Below are positions 52,333 to 64,000 of a stretch of 64,000 nt of DNA, one piece after another; positions within the stretch are counted from its first letter, which is position 1, and each line of letters opens with the position of its first letter. The position numbers and the translations under genes are program-made. The DNA is from Hawksworthiomyces lignivorus (Eukaryota > Ascomycota > Sordariomycetes > Ophiostomatales > Ophiostomataceae). The stretch is from positions 124,001 to 188,000 of the forward strand of contig NTMA01000033.1 of assembly GCA_002917075.1 (NCBI GenBank). The letters are read 5' to 3'. The notes under the pieces are model-generated. The model saw nothing but the letters and a program-made list of their open reading frames with translations. It had not been told where the DNA came from and did no database searches.

Positions 52333-55300
52333 TTTGCGCAAATTGGCGAGGAGCTGATGGCTCTAGAAGGAATGACAGTTACCGAATTACTTGTTGATCG
52401 GTGTCTGGCTGTCTTTTCCTCGGAAAGATCTTGTCTCTTTCGTATTTGTTTGGGAATAAAGGTCGTCTTGGCAGACATGTGTGTATTGGATGAATCAAGG
52501 AAGCATGATTGATTTACAGAACCGCGACTGCGAGAAGGGGAAAAAAGAAGAACAGACAGAATCAGACAAAAGCCGGAGTCAGGCCAGCTAAACTCCAGAA
52601 GCAGAGAAGAGGATAATATACTGAAGAAAAAGAGGCAAAGTAAAGTAATGCCTGGGAGTTCAGGATGCTCTAAATGCAACACACACAAAATGCTAATTCA
52701 ACAGAGAGAAAGCGGGAGTCAGAAATGGGTGCGGGATATCAAAAGGAGGCAAACAAAAGTCAAGAGACAAGGCAACGACGAAAAAAAGGCCATTTATAAT
52801 ATGAACCGTCGACGCTAAGAGAACTTGAGCATGCGGGTATGTTACACGATGTATCTAAGAAATATCGCGACGGCTTGATGGGCAAAGTGACACTGTGGCG
52901 AAGGTGTCCGTGATTGGGAGCATAAGAAAGAGCGGCCTGAAAAGAGGGCGACTGCGGCTGTGAGACTTCCAGATACAGTAGCGATCAATGGGATAGGCAA
53001 ATGGTCTGGCGGGGCGGGCATCTCTGAAGATATCGCGTATATCATACATCATCCTGCATAGAACCAAGCAGTGCCTTAGATTCTCTGCAGATTCCTCGAG
53101 TCAGCCAAGTTAACTAGCCTTAGTCTTGGTCTGGTCTACGGCGCCGGCCAGGCGAGGGCCTTGGAGAAGAGGTCCAGGTTGCCTCTGTGGCATTGGCAAT
53201 CTTCAATTCGAGGCATAGGAATTGCGCTCGCAAGTGTTAGTTATCCGCCATTCAATGGGGAAAGGCAAGAAATAAGGTCAAGGCAAATATGCTCATCAAA
53301 ATACAAAGGGGAAAATATGCAGAGATCCAGGGTGGACGTACGGAATATGACATTGCCACGCTATTGAGACAGGCATCTCTTTTCGCTCTTTCCTTTGTAC
53401 TCCCTTCTGCGTCTCCTGTGGCATTGTTCGGCACGATCGTTTCTCATTCGTTGCCCTGCAAGTTGTCGTATCTCACATCAACCGTGCTTTTGTGTAATGC
53501 TTCTCCCCTTAGCGGGAGGAGGGCGCGGTGTGAAGCAAGGACCGCCCTCAAGTTGTACCTACCTACTGGGCAAAGGGGCACCGAACGTAAAAAGTGGAGG
53601 GAAATTATTGCGCTTGTCTCTGCATGTGGGGTGAAGTCGGACCACTGTCCTACGGAGCACCCACCAAAATACAGGTGAGGGCGCAAAAATCCAGGCGCAG
53701 CTTACACGACTGGTCGCATAAGCGGTCGCAGCGGAGACACCGTCACCAAACGTCGGAGTGGTCAGGAAAGCAAGTGTTAAAAAAAAAAGAGAAAAGGCAG
53801 AATAAAAGGCAGAATGCAAAGAAGCAGTAATTTACGTGATAGTAGGCAACAGTAAAAAGAGATTTCTACGGTTTAAGAGGCAGGTTTGAAGGATAAACAG
53901 CCAGTGATGAGGTTTTTGGACATATTCAGGTGAGCAAAAGAGCGAGACTCAAGTGAGCTGTGGTGCATTTCTTCAGCGTATCATATATTTGCTTACAACA
54001 GCCCTTGTTCTCTAGCTTACCTACACAGTCAGAAATGAGAGCCGACAAAACCCCAAGGCACTCGTGTAATATGGCTTGACTCAAAGTGCTTACAACCACG
54101 AAATGATAAGACGGTTTAGCGATCTCTACTTTGCGCCTCTTGCTCTGTATACAGCCTGACAGCTTGATAAGCGGCCAGAATAAATCCCCTCCTTGTGTTA
54201 CCGAAGGCAGTGTGTCATGTGATAAGAGAGCTCAGGTTCTGGAAGCAGTCTCCGAAGACTATGATGTCCAGGACAGGCTTCACATGGAGAAGGTAGGCTT
54301 TAGGCGCCAGCGTAATATGGTTCGCGTAACAATATCCCCTGTGGCGCAGCGCTATTCGGGGTTCGATGCTCCGGTATCTTCCACGCCCAAGGATAGTTCC
54401 TGTCAAAAAAGACACAAGAAAAGATCAAGAGGAAGTAAACGTGATCTTCAAATTGACTATTGCTACGCAGGTCGTTCAAATTTGCTGTGCATTGTTTGCT
54501 CTGGTCAGTTTTGCTAGCTCTTCTGCGCCACACTTCCCGCCATTGAGTCCTTTTGTCTGCTCGCCTCGGAAAGCGGCTTGTGTGACGATTTGCGTGTAAG
54601 GTGGAATTGCCTAGTTGGGCACTAGCGCCCTGGTCGCAAAAACAGGTGTGGCTATGGGTGGCTACTGTTGCACCGTTTCACCCAGAGCAGTGCCGGCTCC
54701 TCCTGACTTAATCCACCTACATACATAGTAAGAGAGTTGGAGCCAAAGGAGAAAATATGGCATTGATGAATGTTGCATTAATCCCGAAGTAAACTGTGCG
54801 CATCTAGGCAACTGCGAAAGGCAGAGCTGTCACTGGTCAATGAGCCGTACATCCCACAGGAAACAGGCCATTGGCGTTCTCTCAAGCTAGCACTAAGAGC
54901 ACTGTTGGAGGTAGAAGAGAATGAAAAAAAAAAATAATGAAAGGTAATACAACGAACTTCACTGCGCCTTAGCTGGAGGGCCGGAGAAGTGGAGACATTT
55001 TCGGAGTCGCAAGCGAGATGGTTCTTCTCATATTAAGGGGCCAGTACGGAGCACAAGAGTTCAATATTAGATGATTCATTATCCATCTTTTCGTTTAAGC
55101 ATCCATGCGCTTGCTTGATAGCTGACTTGAAAAGAAAGTGTCAATATTGGTTTCCTAATATAAGCCCAATTTAAGACGATTAGGATTGCGTTGTATAATA
55201 GCAGCGTCTCATATAACAGAAAGACAAGACATCAGTAGTAAAACAATCTGAAGGAATCAAACCGAATACTATAACTGTAAGATTCACCGGCTCTTCGGCT

Positions 55301-58204
55301 TCCTAGTACCATAGACTTGCAAAGTGGATAAACAGCGCCTAACGATTCTGGTGATGCCCTTATTTTGAGGCCCAATCTTCTTCGCACCTCTTGGCTACAA
55401 TAGGAAAATAAATACTCCGACTGACTACTATATTGACGAAGAGTAGATTGGTTTTCGAGCCCTAGATGGGCGCTTCACTTGGGTCTTTAATCTTGAGACC
55501 ATGGGGCCGCTTGGCCTCTGCGTCTCCCCTGGCTCCATTTGTAAGGTTGATTTTCTGCTAGGCGATCGTTTTTACTTTTGCTCAAGCAGTAACCCCAATC
55601 TGCAAACTCCAAGAGGCCTCTCGGAATCTTCTTTTCTCTTTGTCCTAGAAATACTCTATTTTCGTTGCGTACTTTACTCGTACCAGCTCCATGTCATAGA
55701 TATCAGATGCATCGAGAGTGCAGGTTCTTGCTGTCATAGATATCGGATAGATGACATGGTTTTATGGAACTTCGACCCCCCAGAAGAAATGAGAGAAAAA
55801 GAGTGTTTGAGCTCTCCGACACAACAGAGAGAGAGAGAAAGAAACATCCATTCATGGTATTATTTTCCCTTCTTTGTTCTACTTCCCTGTTCCTCTCTGC
55901 TCTGCTTTTTTATGCTTTTGTTTTATGAAAACATAAAAAAATCACTTTGCTGAGTCTAAATGAGAAAAGGCTTTACCCATACCTTCATCGGCTTAAGCAG
56001 CTCTGTTGCGCCGTATGTTCTGTTTCTTGATACATCTAACTAACCCGGCCTTTGGTTACGACTCAGTGTTAGAAAACCATATATATCTATTATTGATTTT
56101 GGCGCAGAAATAGAAGTTACCAGAAGACGTCCTAGATACACACGGTCCTATCAATGGAGGCGCGGCGGATGCTAATTAGCCAGAGCAAAGCAAAAATCTT
56201 GCAGCAGGTGCTTTGAAAATGAGCGAAGGCAGACAAAGACTTGATGCAATATACCATCTCAGTTTATGCCCATCCAAACAACAGACGCAAGGGTTTAGTT
56301 ATTTGCCTTATGCCCGAAAAATAGAAACAGAGAGAAGCTAATTAATTTCATAGTTTAAGACCGTATAGCTTTCACCCTCGCCCGGCAGATTAACTAGGCA
56401 TTTTAAACAGAGCCTCATCCAGGGAAGAAATTTTGAGAGATATATATTCAATCAAGTTCCATCTCCTTCTTGTTACTCTCTTTTTACCCTCTCTATCAGA
56501 GCACGAATATTCCCTTGTCCCTTACTCTTTAACCCTCGCAGGAGACACACTTTATCTTCTATTCTCGCCATTTTCCGCTTCCACACGGATGGATCCTTAG
56601 GTTATCCTGCAAACCAAGCAACAAATCCTTTTTTCTGTTATTAGTTTTGTTTTGTCTCAACCAAAGCAAATGTTTCTAGCATATCGCTGGTCGTCAAGAA
56701 TGTATTATTGTCTATTGTCACGGATATACTCGAGCACCTTGGTGGGAGTCAGAGTCCCCCCCCCCGGGCAGCCGAAAGCAAAAAAATCGACAGCATCTTA
56801 CGCCGATAAAGATTCGAAACCGGCCATGGCATTACTAAAAATTTTACAAAAGAGAGGATAGGCCGCAAGAAAAAGACACTATACTGCGCAATACATCGCG
56901 GTATTGCTTTGCTTACATGATACTGCGCAAATCTCGACACTTAGACGCTGGTGGGGCCCAACAAAATGAGAGCGTCATTGAGGAAAATACAGCCAGCTGG
57001 GCAGTCTCAAAACAGCCTGTAGGCATGGTCAATCCGCGCCCAAAAAGTCCTTGGATAGGCCTAAGTAGGCGACACGAGTTGAAGAAAGGCGCTCACGCAG
57101 GGATGCCTTAAAACCGTTAAATCTAGGCTGTCCATGCTAAACGAACTGGAAAAGCCCTGTGGCCTGGCCAGGTGGGGCAGGGGTCAGCAGTCCTTTGAGA
57201 AGGCTAACACCCGCTTCAGGTAAGAAGCAATTGCTGAGAGCAGAGGCGAACTAGCTAAAATCCAGCTTCCCTAGAGCTTCCGGCGCCTTTCAAGACTAGA
57301 CCCACTAATGCTTGGGCTATTCTATTAGTGCGGTTCTTTCCTTCGTTTCAAAACTAGGCGAAAGAGGCACGACAACTGCAAGACTTGCGAATTTGGATAA
57401 GCCACCTCATGCACTTTCAGCGCAGAAATGGTGACAAGAAGGATGAATAAGTGGTTTTCAATTGCTGAAATATAGAGCTAAAGACAAGATATGCAAAAGC
57501 AGAAAGGGCAAGACAAGGGTTTGTCTGTTAAGCCCACTCTTGATGCGCGGCAGAAGAGTCGCAACGCCAGCGTTGCCCACTCTCTTACTTGTCCGCATGG
57601 CCGCTGCTCTTTTCAACAATTGCCACCCGCAGTCTCCTTTGGGCGGATTGTCTATTAGGCGATAGCCCTGCACATGTTTGTAACGAGAGCTGGGGCGGAG
57701 AATTCGCCTAGGGTGTGCAAATTTAACGTCTTGCGTTGGATTTCGGCACACAACTTGTTCATACAACAGCCACAATTCCTTCTAGAAAATGGATCTAACT
57801 TTGCTTCCGTGGCAGTGGGACACTATAAGCCTTCTCTTTTGGGGTGTGAGTGGGAAACAAACAAATAAAAAAAGAAAAGGCGATGCTGATGCTATCCGAT
57901 GGCCATTCGTTTACATGCCCAAAGATGCGGAATGCGGATATCTTTCAATGAGTACTTAATGAGGGCAATCTGCCTTGGCCAGAAGGATGACAACTTTGGA
58001 AAGATACCAGAGGCCCTCGTGGGTGAAGAAATCCATATATCTTCGTCGACAGAATTCCGTTTTGTATCCTCAACGAACTTTTTTTTTGGCGTCTCTCATC
58101 TTCGCTACCATCCCACTATAAGCCGTTCCATATTAGGAAATCACTTTTACCACAGCTCTACGCACCACACAAACAGCCCCGGTATCATAGCGATATCATT
58201 GTCA
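52333..58204. other. Gene desert, 5.9 kb
   Basis: The largest gene-free stretch. It is AT-rich and has many A-runs (53769, 54926), a GA repeat (about 55823-55837) and a C-run at about 56755-56764. Two short direct repeats each have copies about 40 bp apart: TGTCATAGATATC at 55692/55732 and ATACTGCGCAA at 56881/56920. No open frame has a recognisable domain, no transposon protein is visible and no tRNA-like fold was found by eye. It is flanked by divergent genes. Confidence 0.5.
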
Positions 58205-58596
58205 ATGTCTTTTCAGCAACAGCAGTCACAACAGGCCTCTCTGGTGAACATGACGCCCACGCAACGGCCGCCCGCAGATGGCGAGAAAGTCACGATGTGG
58301 GACTGTGTAAGCCAATCATTTCTGCTGTTCTCCAATTCCGCTGTGTTTTATCTTTTTGCTAATTGTTTTCCCGATAGTGCAAATGTGGCCGCGAGAATTA
58401 CTACAGAGACGCTCATTGTTACAACTGCGACAATCGCATCTGCAGTCGCTGTAAACTGTATACTATAGAAGTCAACACCGACAATGATGACCCGCAGCTG
58501 TATTATGAGTCTATGGCTACTTCCGCCAACCGACGACTGGGCGAGGGAGAATCTGCACGAGACGGCGGAGCCTATCCGAGGGTACGGTATATCTAG
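58205..58596 (+). CDS. Small RanBP2-type zinc-finger protein
   Basis: Two exons, 58205-58306 and 58378-58596, with a 71-bp intron (GTAAGC donor, GCTAAT branch), giving 106 aa. The splice creates a perfect RanBP2 finger consensus W-x-C-x2-C-x3-N-x6-C-x2-C: W32, C34, C37, N41, C48 and C51. A third knuckle, C56-x2-C59 in ICSRCKLYTI, follows. RanBP2 fingers bind ubiquitin or single-stranded RNA. The presence of the Asn and Trp is compatible with either. The N-terminus is a short Gln-rich tail (MSFQQQQSQQ), and the C-terminus is Arg/Gly-rich and disordered. A further intron after 58580 cannot be excluded. The gene stands alone between two gene deserts. Protein name unknown. Confidence 0.75.
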
Positions 58597-61500
58597 AGTT
58601 GTCGATTGCTTCGCCAAGCTCTCTAGGTGTTTATTTTCCTTCGCTTCTTCCTTGTGGATCCTCGCTCGATTGTTTGACCTGCGAATGCGTCGTTTGGATA
58701 GATATTTAAGGCCCCGGTTACTCGTCTCTTTTAATATCATTCTTCTTTTTAATTGTCCTACAACCACCACGTGGATGGCACAATGGGTTTTTGTGTCACG
58801 GAGTTTGAGCTAGATGGGAGAGAGGCTTTCGGGGTTTTTTTATGGCTGCTCCTTTGATTCTTCTGATTTAGTTGCCCGGTCGCCTTCTAATAAATTTGTC
58901 CTTGCATTTTGCTATTTTGATGTATCCTTGAAAATAACAATATGAATTCTCTTAGCTCTTAGCCCTATAGAAACTAGACTAGCGTAATGTTACTTACCAC
59001 CCGCAATTATTCGAGCATAAAATTGACAGGTTGACAAAACTTCTTCACAGCGTCGCTTAGTTTTTTATACGTTATGTATCAGTTCTTAAGTGATTCTCAC
59101 ATGTATGTGTAGTTGATTGAGACTTAAGAAAACGGGTCAAGTAATATTACCTCAATGTATCCAACCATTTCAACAATTTTCGACAAAACATACAATGCGA
59201 CCACCCTACCTAATCTAGCATCCTGCAAGGAACAGTCTCGAGAAGCAGCCTAAAAGTGCAGATTATATAATTTCGACAACATCTTTCTAAGACAGAGGGG
59301 TTGAAAACAGAAAAACCAGAAAAAGAAACGAAACTTAGAAAACATTTGGTGCTAATAAAAATAATGCGAATAATCCAGTTTTACTCGAGACATTGTCGTG
59401 AACTCACCACATAGGAACAATAAGTTTCTGCCTCGTCTTATTTCGCAAGCATTATCCGTCATGATCCGAAATAAACTATACAATTAGAAAATAAGGCGTG
59501 TTATAACTTAAAAAAAGAAAAAGAAAAGAAAGAAAAGCCAAAAAAAGAGAAAAAAAAGCAAACAGCAAAAAGATAGCAACCGGAAAGCCCTATAATGGGG
59601 AATTGAAGTCTTTCAGCCTTGTCCTATCCTCCTAAGGCAAAAAAGTAAGTCATGCTAAAAGAAACAATCTACTAAAGCGTCCATGGAAAACCCAACACAA
59701 CAGCATTCTGAAAAAGTAACAGCAGAACAGATCGTTTACGCCCCTGCGTACATTTTGCCGTTAGCCATTTCCCACACAGTTACGATTGAAACTCAGTCCC
59801 TTTTCTTCGCACACCGCTGTTTGCTCTGATTTACCATGCTTACTTTGCCTCTTTTTTTTTTCTTTCTGTACTTTTCCTTAATGTTGTCACATCTTTCATC
59901 TTCTAGCTATTACATCACATTTTACAGCACTTATGGCCTTAAGACTTATTGTACTAGGTGTACCTTTTTTCCATATGCTTTCGGAAGAGTTCGCCTTGGC
60001 TAGGCATTACTTCTTAACTTTGCATAGTATCTCGTCTTTGTCCTGGAGAGTTTAGCATACATTCATCTCTTGAGTCTAGCTAGGCGTTGCAGCTTATTCG
60101 GATATGTGATTAATGTTCGGTTACGGTAGTAAGAGTTAAAACAGTGGCCGATGCGTGCAGGGCCAACGTGATCACCGACTTCGCCGCCGCCAATTATTTG
60201 GTCAAAGAGGCTGATTTCTAGGCGGGTCTCACTGCAGCCTTGCTGCATTTTCACATTGCTCATGTCTATTTGCACCCCCTTAAAAATCAAAACCAAAATA
60301 AAACGATGTGAAAATTGTGTTGCCTCAAAAAGTCGATATATACATAGGGAAAGGTGTGAGTGAAAGGAAATAAGAGAAATGAAAGTTTGGTGCTCTGCCT
60401 CGCTGCCTGACGTCTAGCTTTGCGGCAAACATTTATTTTGTTCTGTACTTCGTCCGCCTTAGGCTTCCATCTTTGATTCTTCATCTTTCTTCTTTTCCCC
60501 TCTATTTCCTTGGCTTCATAATTTCACTTATGATACTGCTTTTCATTCTTTTTTTTTTTTTTTTAAATTCCTTTTCCCTTGTATCCTTTTCGCCTTGATT
60601 CAAGTCGTGGCTTCATTTCACTACTTTTTTTTCTTCTTTTCCCTTCCCGGCCCCAGCAGTCTTTATCAGGAATGATGATCCAGAACTCCATACCTGGAGC
60701 AGATCTTGAAGCTTCTTAGATTAGCGGTTATAGCCTAGGCGCACTCGTAGAAGTCTACCTTGTCTAGCCTTTCTAGTCTGTATAGGTGAACCATTACCAT
60801 CCGATTCCAAAAATAGCAGGGCAAAGTTATAGCACAATAAAAAAAACTACGGAAAAGGCTGCCCTGTAGGTTTTTCGACGAGGCGACAACTTGTCGACAT
60901 AGCCAACAAAAAAGAATTGGCAAGCGAAATGTCACATTTCGTTCCTGAGTGGGTTGTTCCTGATTTCTTTCGTCATCTGGAAATTGTGATTCCTGAAAAG
61001 CCTTGCAGGAGAAATCCAGCACGTGTTCTCTTTGTACAGCCTACACACCAGGCGAATGTAAATGTGTGAAAGTAATAAGGGCGTGGAGCTAAGAACAGCG
61101 ACATAAAACGGCACTTTTTTATCTGCTCGCTTGACGGATTTATCACACCCGTGCTTCACTCGCCTTGTCTTTTCTCAGGCAATTCAATCACATAGAACAC
61201 ATATGGCTGCTCTGCCATCCTATGTGCCTGACTAGAAGACGAGGCTGCTATTGCAAAAAAGAACAATGCTAATCACCTGATAGAGGGAGATTTTGGCGTG
61301 AACCTAGCCATAAACGGGGATGACCCGTCTCGGCCCATATAGTAAAACAGCCCAGCTCCAGCAAACATGGAAACAAGAAACACATTGCTGAACCCAATTA
61401 TTTCTGCCAGCCCTTCTTCTAGTTCTGCTTTTAGTAACTGCTAGCCTAAACGACGCAGTTGAGGCGCAGAGTTTGTTTGGGCTTTCTCATAGACACGGCT

Positions 61501-61681
61501 AGTCGCTTTCAGAATTGGGCTTGATGCCCGCCGATTCTGCCTCACTGGGACACGATGTTTTACTAGCTACTTTAAGTCACTTTCCTTGTCTTTATACATT
61601 GCTCACTACTCGTACACATATCACAAACATATCATGATGGTCGCATTAGTTATGTCTCTCCATGCAGCCGGGTATCGCTTT
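58597..61681. other. Gene desert, 3.1 kb
   Basis: Very AT-rich 3' flanks of two convergent genes. There is a long purine A/G-rich tract (about 59511-59570) and a poly-T run (60549-60564). No coding, RNA or repeat-element signal recognised. Confidence 0.5.
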
Positions 61682-62992
61682 TCAACCGACGCTAGTCGGA
61701 ATTTTGACTTGGCCCTTCTTGCGGTCGTGGAATGGCACGCCATAGCGCCAGCCCACAGCGTGAGGTGACCGCCCGCCCCGGCCTACTTCTTCCGCGTTGA
61801 AGTCCCGGACGCGGAACTCGAACCGGTCTGTTTCGACCCGCGTCGTGCGCGCGTGCTCGGCAGCGGCGGCCACTTCGTTGCGATGAACGAGCGCCTTCTG
61901 CTCGGCGGCCGTCTTCTCGCGGAATGCCTGGAAACTCTCCTCAGGTGTGCGCTGCTCCGTCAGAATGTCGCGCTCCAGACTTATCAGCTCCGGAATGGGG
62001 ACGCGCTTGTCCGCAGATAAGAGTGTCGGGTGGAACGCGCGCGCAGCGTCTTCGCGCGTAAAGTGCCGAGATTCGGACACCGGAACAAAGAGCTGCTGCA
62101 GCGTGTAACCGTGGACGTGGATCTCATTGATCGGTTCGTGTCGCACGATCGACTCGCGCGAATTGTAGTAGGTCTGGGGTAGCATGGACAATACTGCTTC
62201 TGCGTAAGGCTTGGCAAGTGGTTTCCCCTAAGCCATTTCGTCAGCTCATGTCGGCGAAACATCTCGCAGCAACAAATAACAAGCTAAGCTATGAACAAGT
62301 TGTGAGGGTGGCTCAGAAAGATAAGCATGGCAAAAGTTTTGTAACCATATTTGTAGAGTCTTAATGACTAATCGAATTCTTTATGTATCATCACAGCCAG
62401 GGAAGTAAATGGGGAAGACAAGAAACAGCTGAAAAAAAAATTACGAGCATACCTCTGCAACCCAGGCTTTTTCAACCTCCTTGAGACGCACCACGGCCGC
62501 CACTCGTCGCATGTCAATGTTCAACTCCGCTGAAACGGCCTTGATGCTTTCGCCTTGGCGGACGACCTTGTGCCACACTAGTTCCCGTGCATCTTCGCTA
62601 AGGACAGGTAGTGATCGGAAGTTCGGGTTTTGAGGAAAAGGGCGTGTGACAGGCTCGGGTGGATATACCTTACGGCGACCAGAACTTGCACTGTCATCAG
62701 ATGCAGCTTCTTCCAAGTTCGCTGAGTCCGCCGAGGCCGCCGGTGCCTTGATGGGTTTGTACTGTACGCCAAATGTGTTGAACCATTCACGCATCCGGCG
62801 TCTCCTGAGAGATGGCCGAGCAGCTGTTGTTGAGAAAGTGGGTGTAGAGGGTGTGAATATAGGTGAAGTAGAGGAGGCAGTGAGGGTTGAGAAAATAGGG
62901 CGATTGCCTGAGGAAGACGCGAGCAGAGAATGATGATCATGATGGCAAAAAAGAGCTGTGGATAATCTCGCACACGAGGAATAAGCTGCCAT
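61682..62992 (-). CDS. Mitochondrial small-subunit ribosomal protein mS45 (Bot1/Mrps35 family)
   Basis: Two exons, 62453-62992 and 61682-62227 (intron 62228-62452, GTATGC donor, GCTGAC branch), giving 361 aa. The N-terminus is rich in Ser/Ala/Arg with FSTTAARPSLRRRR, a mitochondrial presequence with its likely cleavage site. The conserved core starts at REWFNTFGVQYKPIK. The family signature VVRQGESIKAVSAELNIDM-RRVAAVVRLKEVEK comes next, and the splice joins VAE to GKPLAKPYAEAV. The exon-2 block HVHGYTLQQLFVPVSESRHF is also typical. Family members (S. pombe Bot1, yeast Mrps35) are fungal-specific parts of the mitoribosome small subunit, required for respiration. The frame is open to an ATG at 63106, which would give 399 aa. 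I prefer 62992 because it starts the targeting-like sequence. Confidence 0.9.
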
Positions 62993-63869
62993 GTAGCTCC
63001 CTTTGCTATTCAGTTGAAGCTTGCTGAAACTCGACACGATGCCTGCCGTGCTAGTCCCAGAACCAGGCGCAATGGACAATGCTGTCCGTGTATACGATGG
63101 CGACATTGTTAGGCGATATCGAGCACTTCGATGCCCTTCTCGACAAGATCGCGAGACAAATTTTTTTTTGAAGAGCTTGCCTAATAAAAACGAAGAGCTT
63201 TGGGAGCAAAAAAAATTTGCGCGGTTGGATTTTAATTAGTGAATTGAAGTCCCACATTATTTGTGTGGCTGTGCGAATCCACCGCCACAGCTACCTTCAG
63301 AAAAGACACCTCCTGTAGTTCGGGGAACCAATACAGGGCATCCTAATGACAACAGCGGGAGTTTTGCTAGTATTACCGGCGCATCAACGAGACACAAATT
63401 CTCAAGTTACCCGATTTGCACTTTACACTTTGTCCATACCGCGGAATTCAATGAGGCGTTGTATTATCTGAACTACGTACACAACATTATTAACCTGAAA
63501 ACAGCTACGATGAGTCGACGGACAGAACAGCTATTTGTGTCATTCTCTAGGATTAAAAGATATAGATATGATATCATGAAATAAAGTGAACAATCCAGGC
63601 TTCCATATATATCCTGGCTCCGCATTGTTGCACCAAAAAAAAAAAAAATGAATCCTAATATCGAGATCGGTTCGCTCTCCGCATGTAATAAAACTGGGGA
63701 GACACGACAATTGAAAAGACTAAAATAAAAGGGGTATACGTGTGCTGCGATTCTTAGTGCTCCAACAATTGGAAAACCCTTTTCAACCTTTTCAACCAAA
63801 AAAAAAAAAAAAAAAAAAAACATGTAGCAAAAGAAGGCAGCGGTCAGATCTCCCAGTGTATCTAATATA
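62993..63869. other. Intergenic, mS45 promoter and downstream flank of the edge gene
   Basis: AT-rich, with A-runs at 63634-63648 and 63799-63820 (22 A, the longest in the window). No gene recognised. Confidence 0.5.
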
Positions 63870-64000
63870 TCATGGTTGAGTTTTTGCCTCTTCCGTGGTG
63901 CTCGGGGGCGGCGGGAAATCATCAGGAGACGACGAACCCTCACCAGTCTCGTTAGCGGTTGGCCGTTTTGGTTTGGCCGACTGTAATAATTGCGCTCTCG
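63870..64000 (-). CDS. C-terminus of a gene cut by the right edge
   Basis: The minus-strand frame is open from the right edge to a TGA at 63870-63872, giving 42 residues plus two bases. The end is disordered and acidic/proline-rich (AKPKRPTANETGEG, then DDFPPPPSTTEEAKTQP), typical of a fungal protein tail. The composition is more protein-like than the other frames. No family can be named from so little, and a non-coding origin cannot be excluded. Confidence 0.5.
   Translation of the reverse strand, partial: RAQLLQSAKPKRPTANETGEGSSSPDDFPPPPSTTEEAKTQP

Noticed and set aside
55501..55953. Plus-strand open frame of 150 codons in the gene desert
   Set aside because: Phe/Cys/Ser-rich low-complexity translation of pyrimidine-rich DNA.
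57899..58468. Plus-strand frame that runs through the small zinc-finger gene
   Set aside because: It reads the intron and shifts out of the finger frame in exon 2. The spliced product is far more convincing.
1..64000. Search by eye for tRNA genes, rRNA, transposase or reverse-transcriptase motifs, and CRISPR-like arrays
   Set aside because: None found. The few GTTCGA words lie in coding exons or without a cloverleaf around them. A tRNAscan-SE and repeat-library run would be decisive.

Overview
The window is nuclear DNA of a filamentous ascomycete (Pezizomycotina, most likely a Sordariomycete; I cannot name the genus). The evidence is: short introns of about 45-130 bp with GTRNGT donors and CTRAY branch sites; GC-rich exons in AT-richer intergenic DNA full of poly-A/T tracts; very long Gln/Pro/Ser-rich disordered proteins; and typical filamentous-fungal families such as an Ayg1-type hydrolase, twin-GFA protein, GNA1, Sed5, Tad2 and mitoribosomal mS45/Bot1. 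I reconstructed 19 genes, 2 of them cut by the window edges, mostly by joining exons by hand. I see no tRNA, rRNA, CRISPR array or recognisable transposon.

Region 1-20 kb is metabolic. It holds a cut single-pass membrane protein, an intronless non-secreted GH43 glycosidase, an intronless KduD-like SDR, an Ayg1-like serine hydrolase, glucosamine-6-phosphate N-acetyltransferase (GNA1), a 1240-aa diacylglycerol-lipase-like protein, a zinc-dependent polyol dehydrogenase and an aldo-keto reductase. The GH43, SDR, polyol dehydrogenase and AKR together suggest oligosaccharide release followed by polyol/ketose redox steps. Unrelated housekeeping genes lie between them, so this is a neighbourhood and not a proven cluster.

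Region 20-36 kb is cellular and structural. It holds the Golgi syntaxin Sed5, whose membrane anchor is encoded on two tiny exons, then two very large disordered proteins of 2183 and 1021 aa, both on the minus strand. The first contains coding minisatellites and CAG-type polyglutamine.

Region 36-53 kb is RNA-related and nuclear. It holds a CCDC97/DUF2052-like protein, a twin GFA/CENP-V-like zinc protein, the tRNA adenosine deaminase subunit Tad2 with a very long disordered N-terminus, and two proteins that each carry only half of a fungal zinc cluster (C-x2-C-x6-C).

Region 53-64 kb is gene-poor. Between two gene deserts (about 5.9 and 3.1 kb) lies a small spliced gene for a RanBP2-type zinc-finger protein of 106 aa. 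After it come mS45/Bot1 and the C-terminus of a gene that runs off the right edge.

No clear new defence or mobile system was found. The best leads are the small zinc-finger gene, the half-zinc-cluster proteins, the enlarged Tad2, the intracellular GH43 context and a dispersed TACTCCGTA motif in non-coding DNA.
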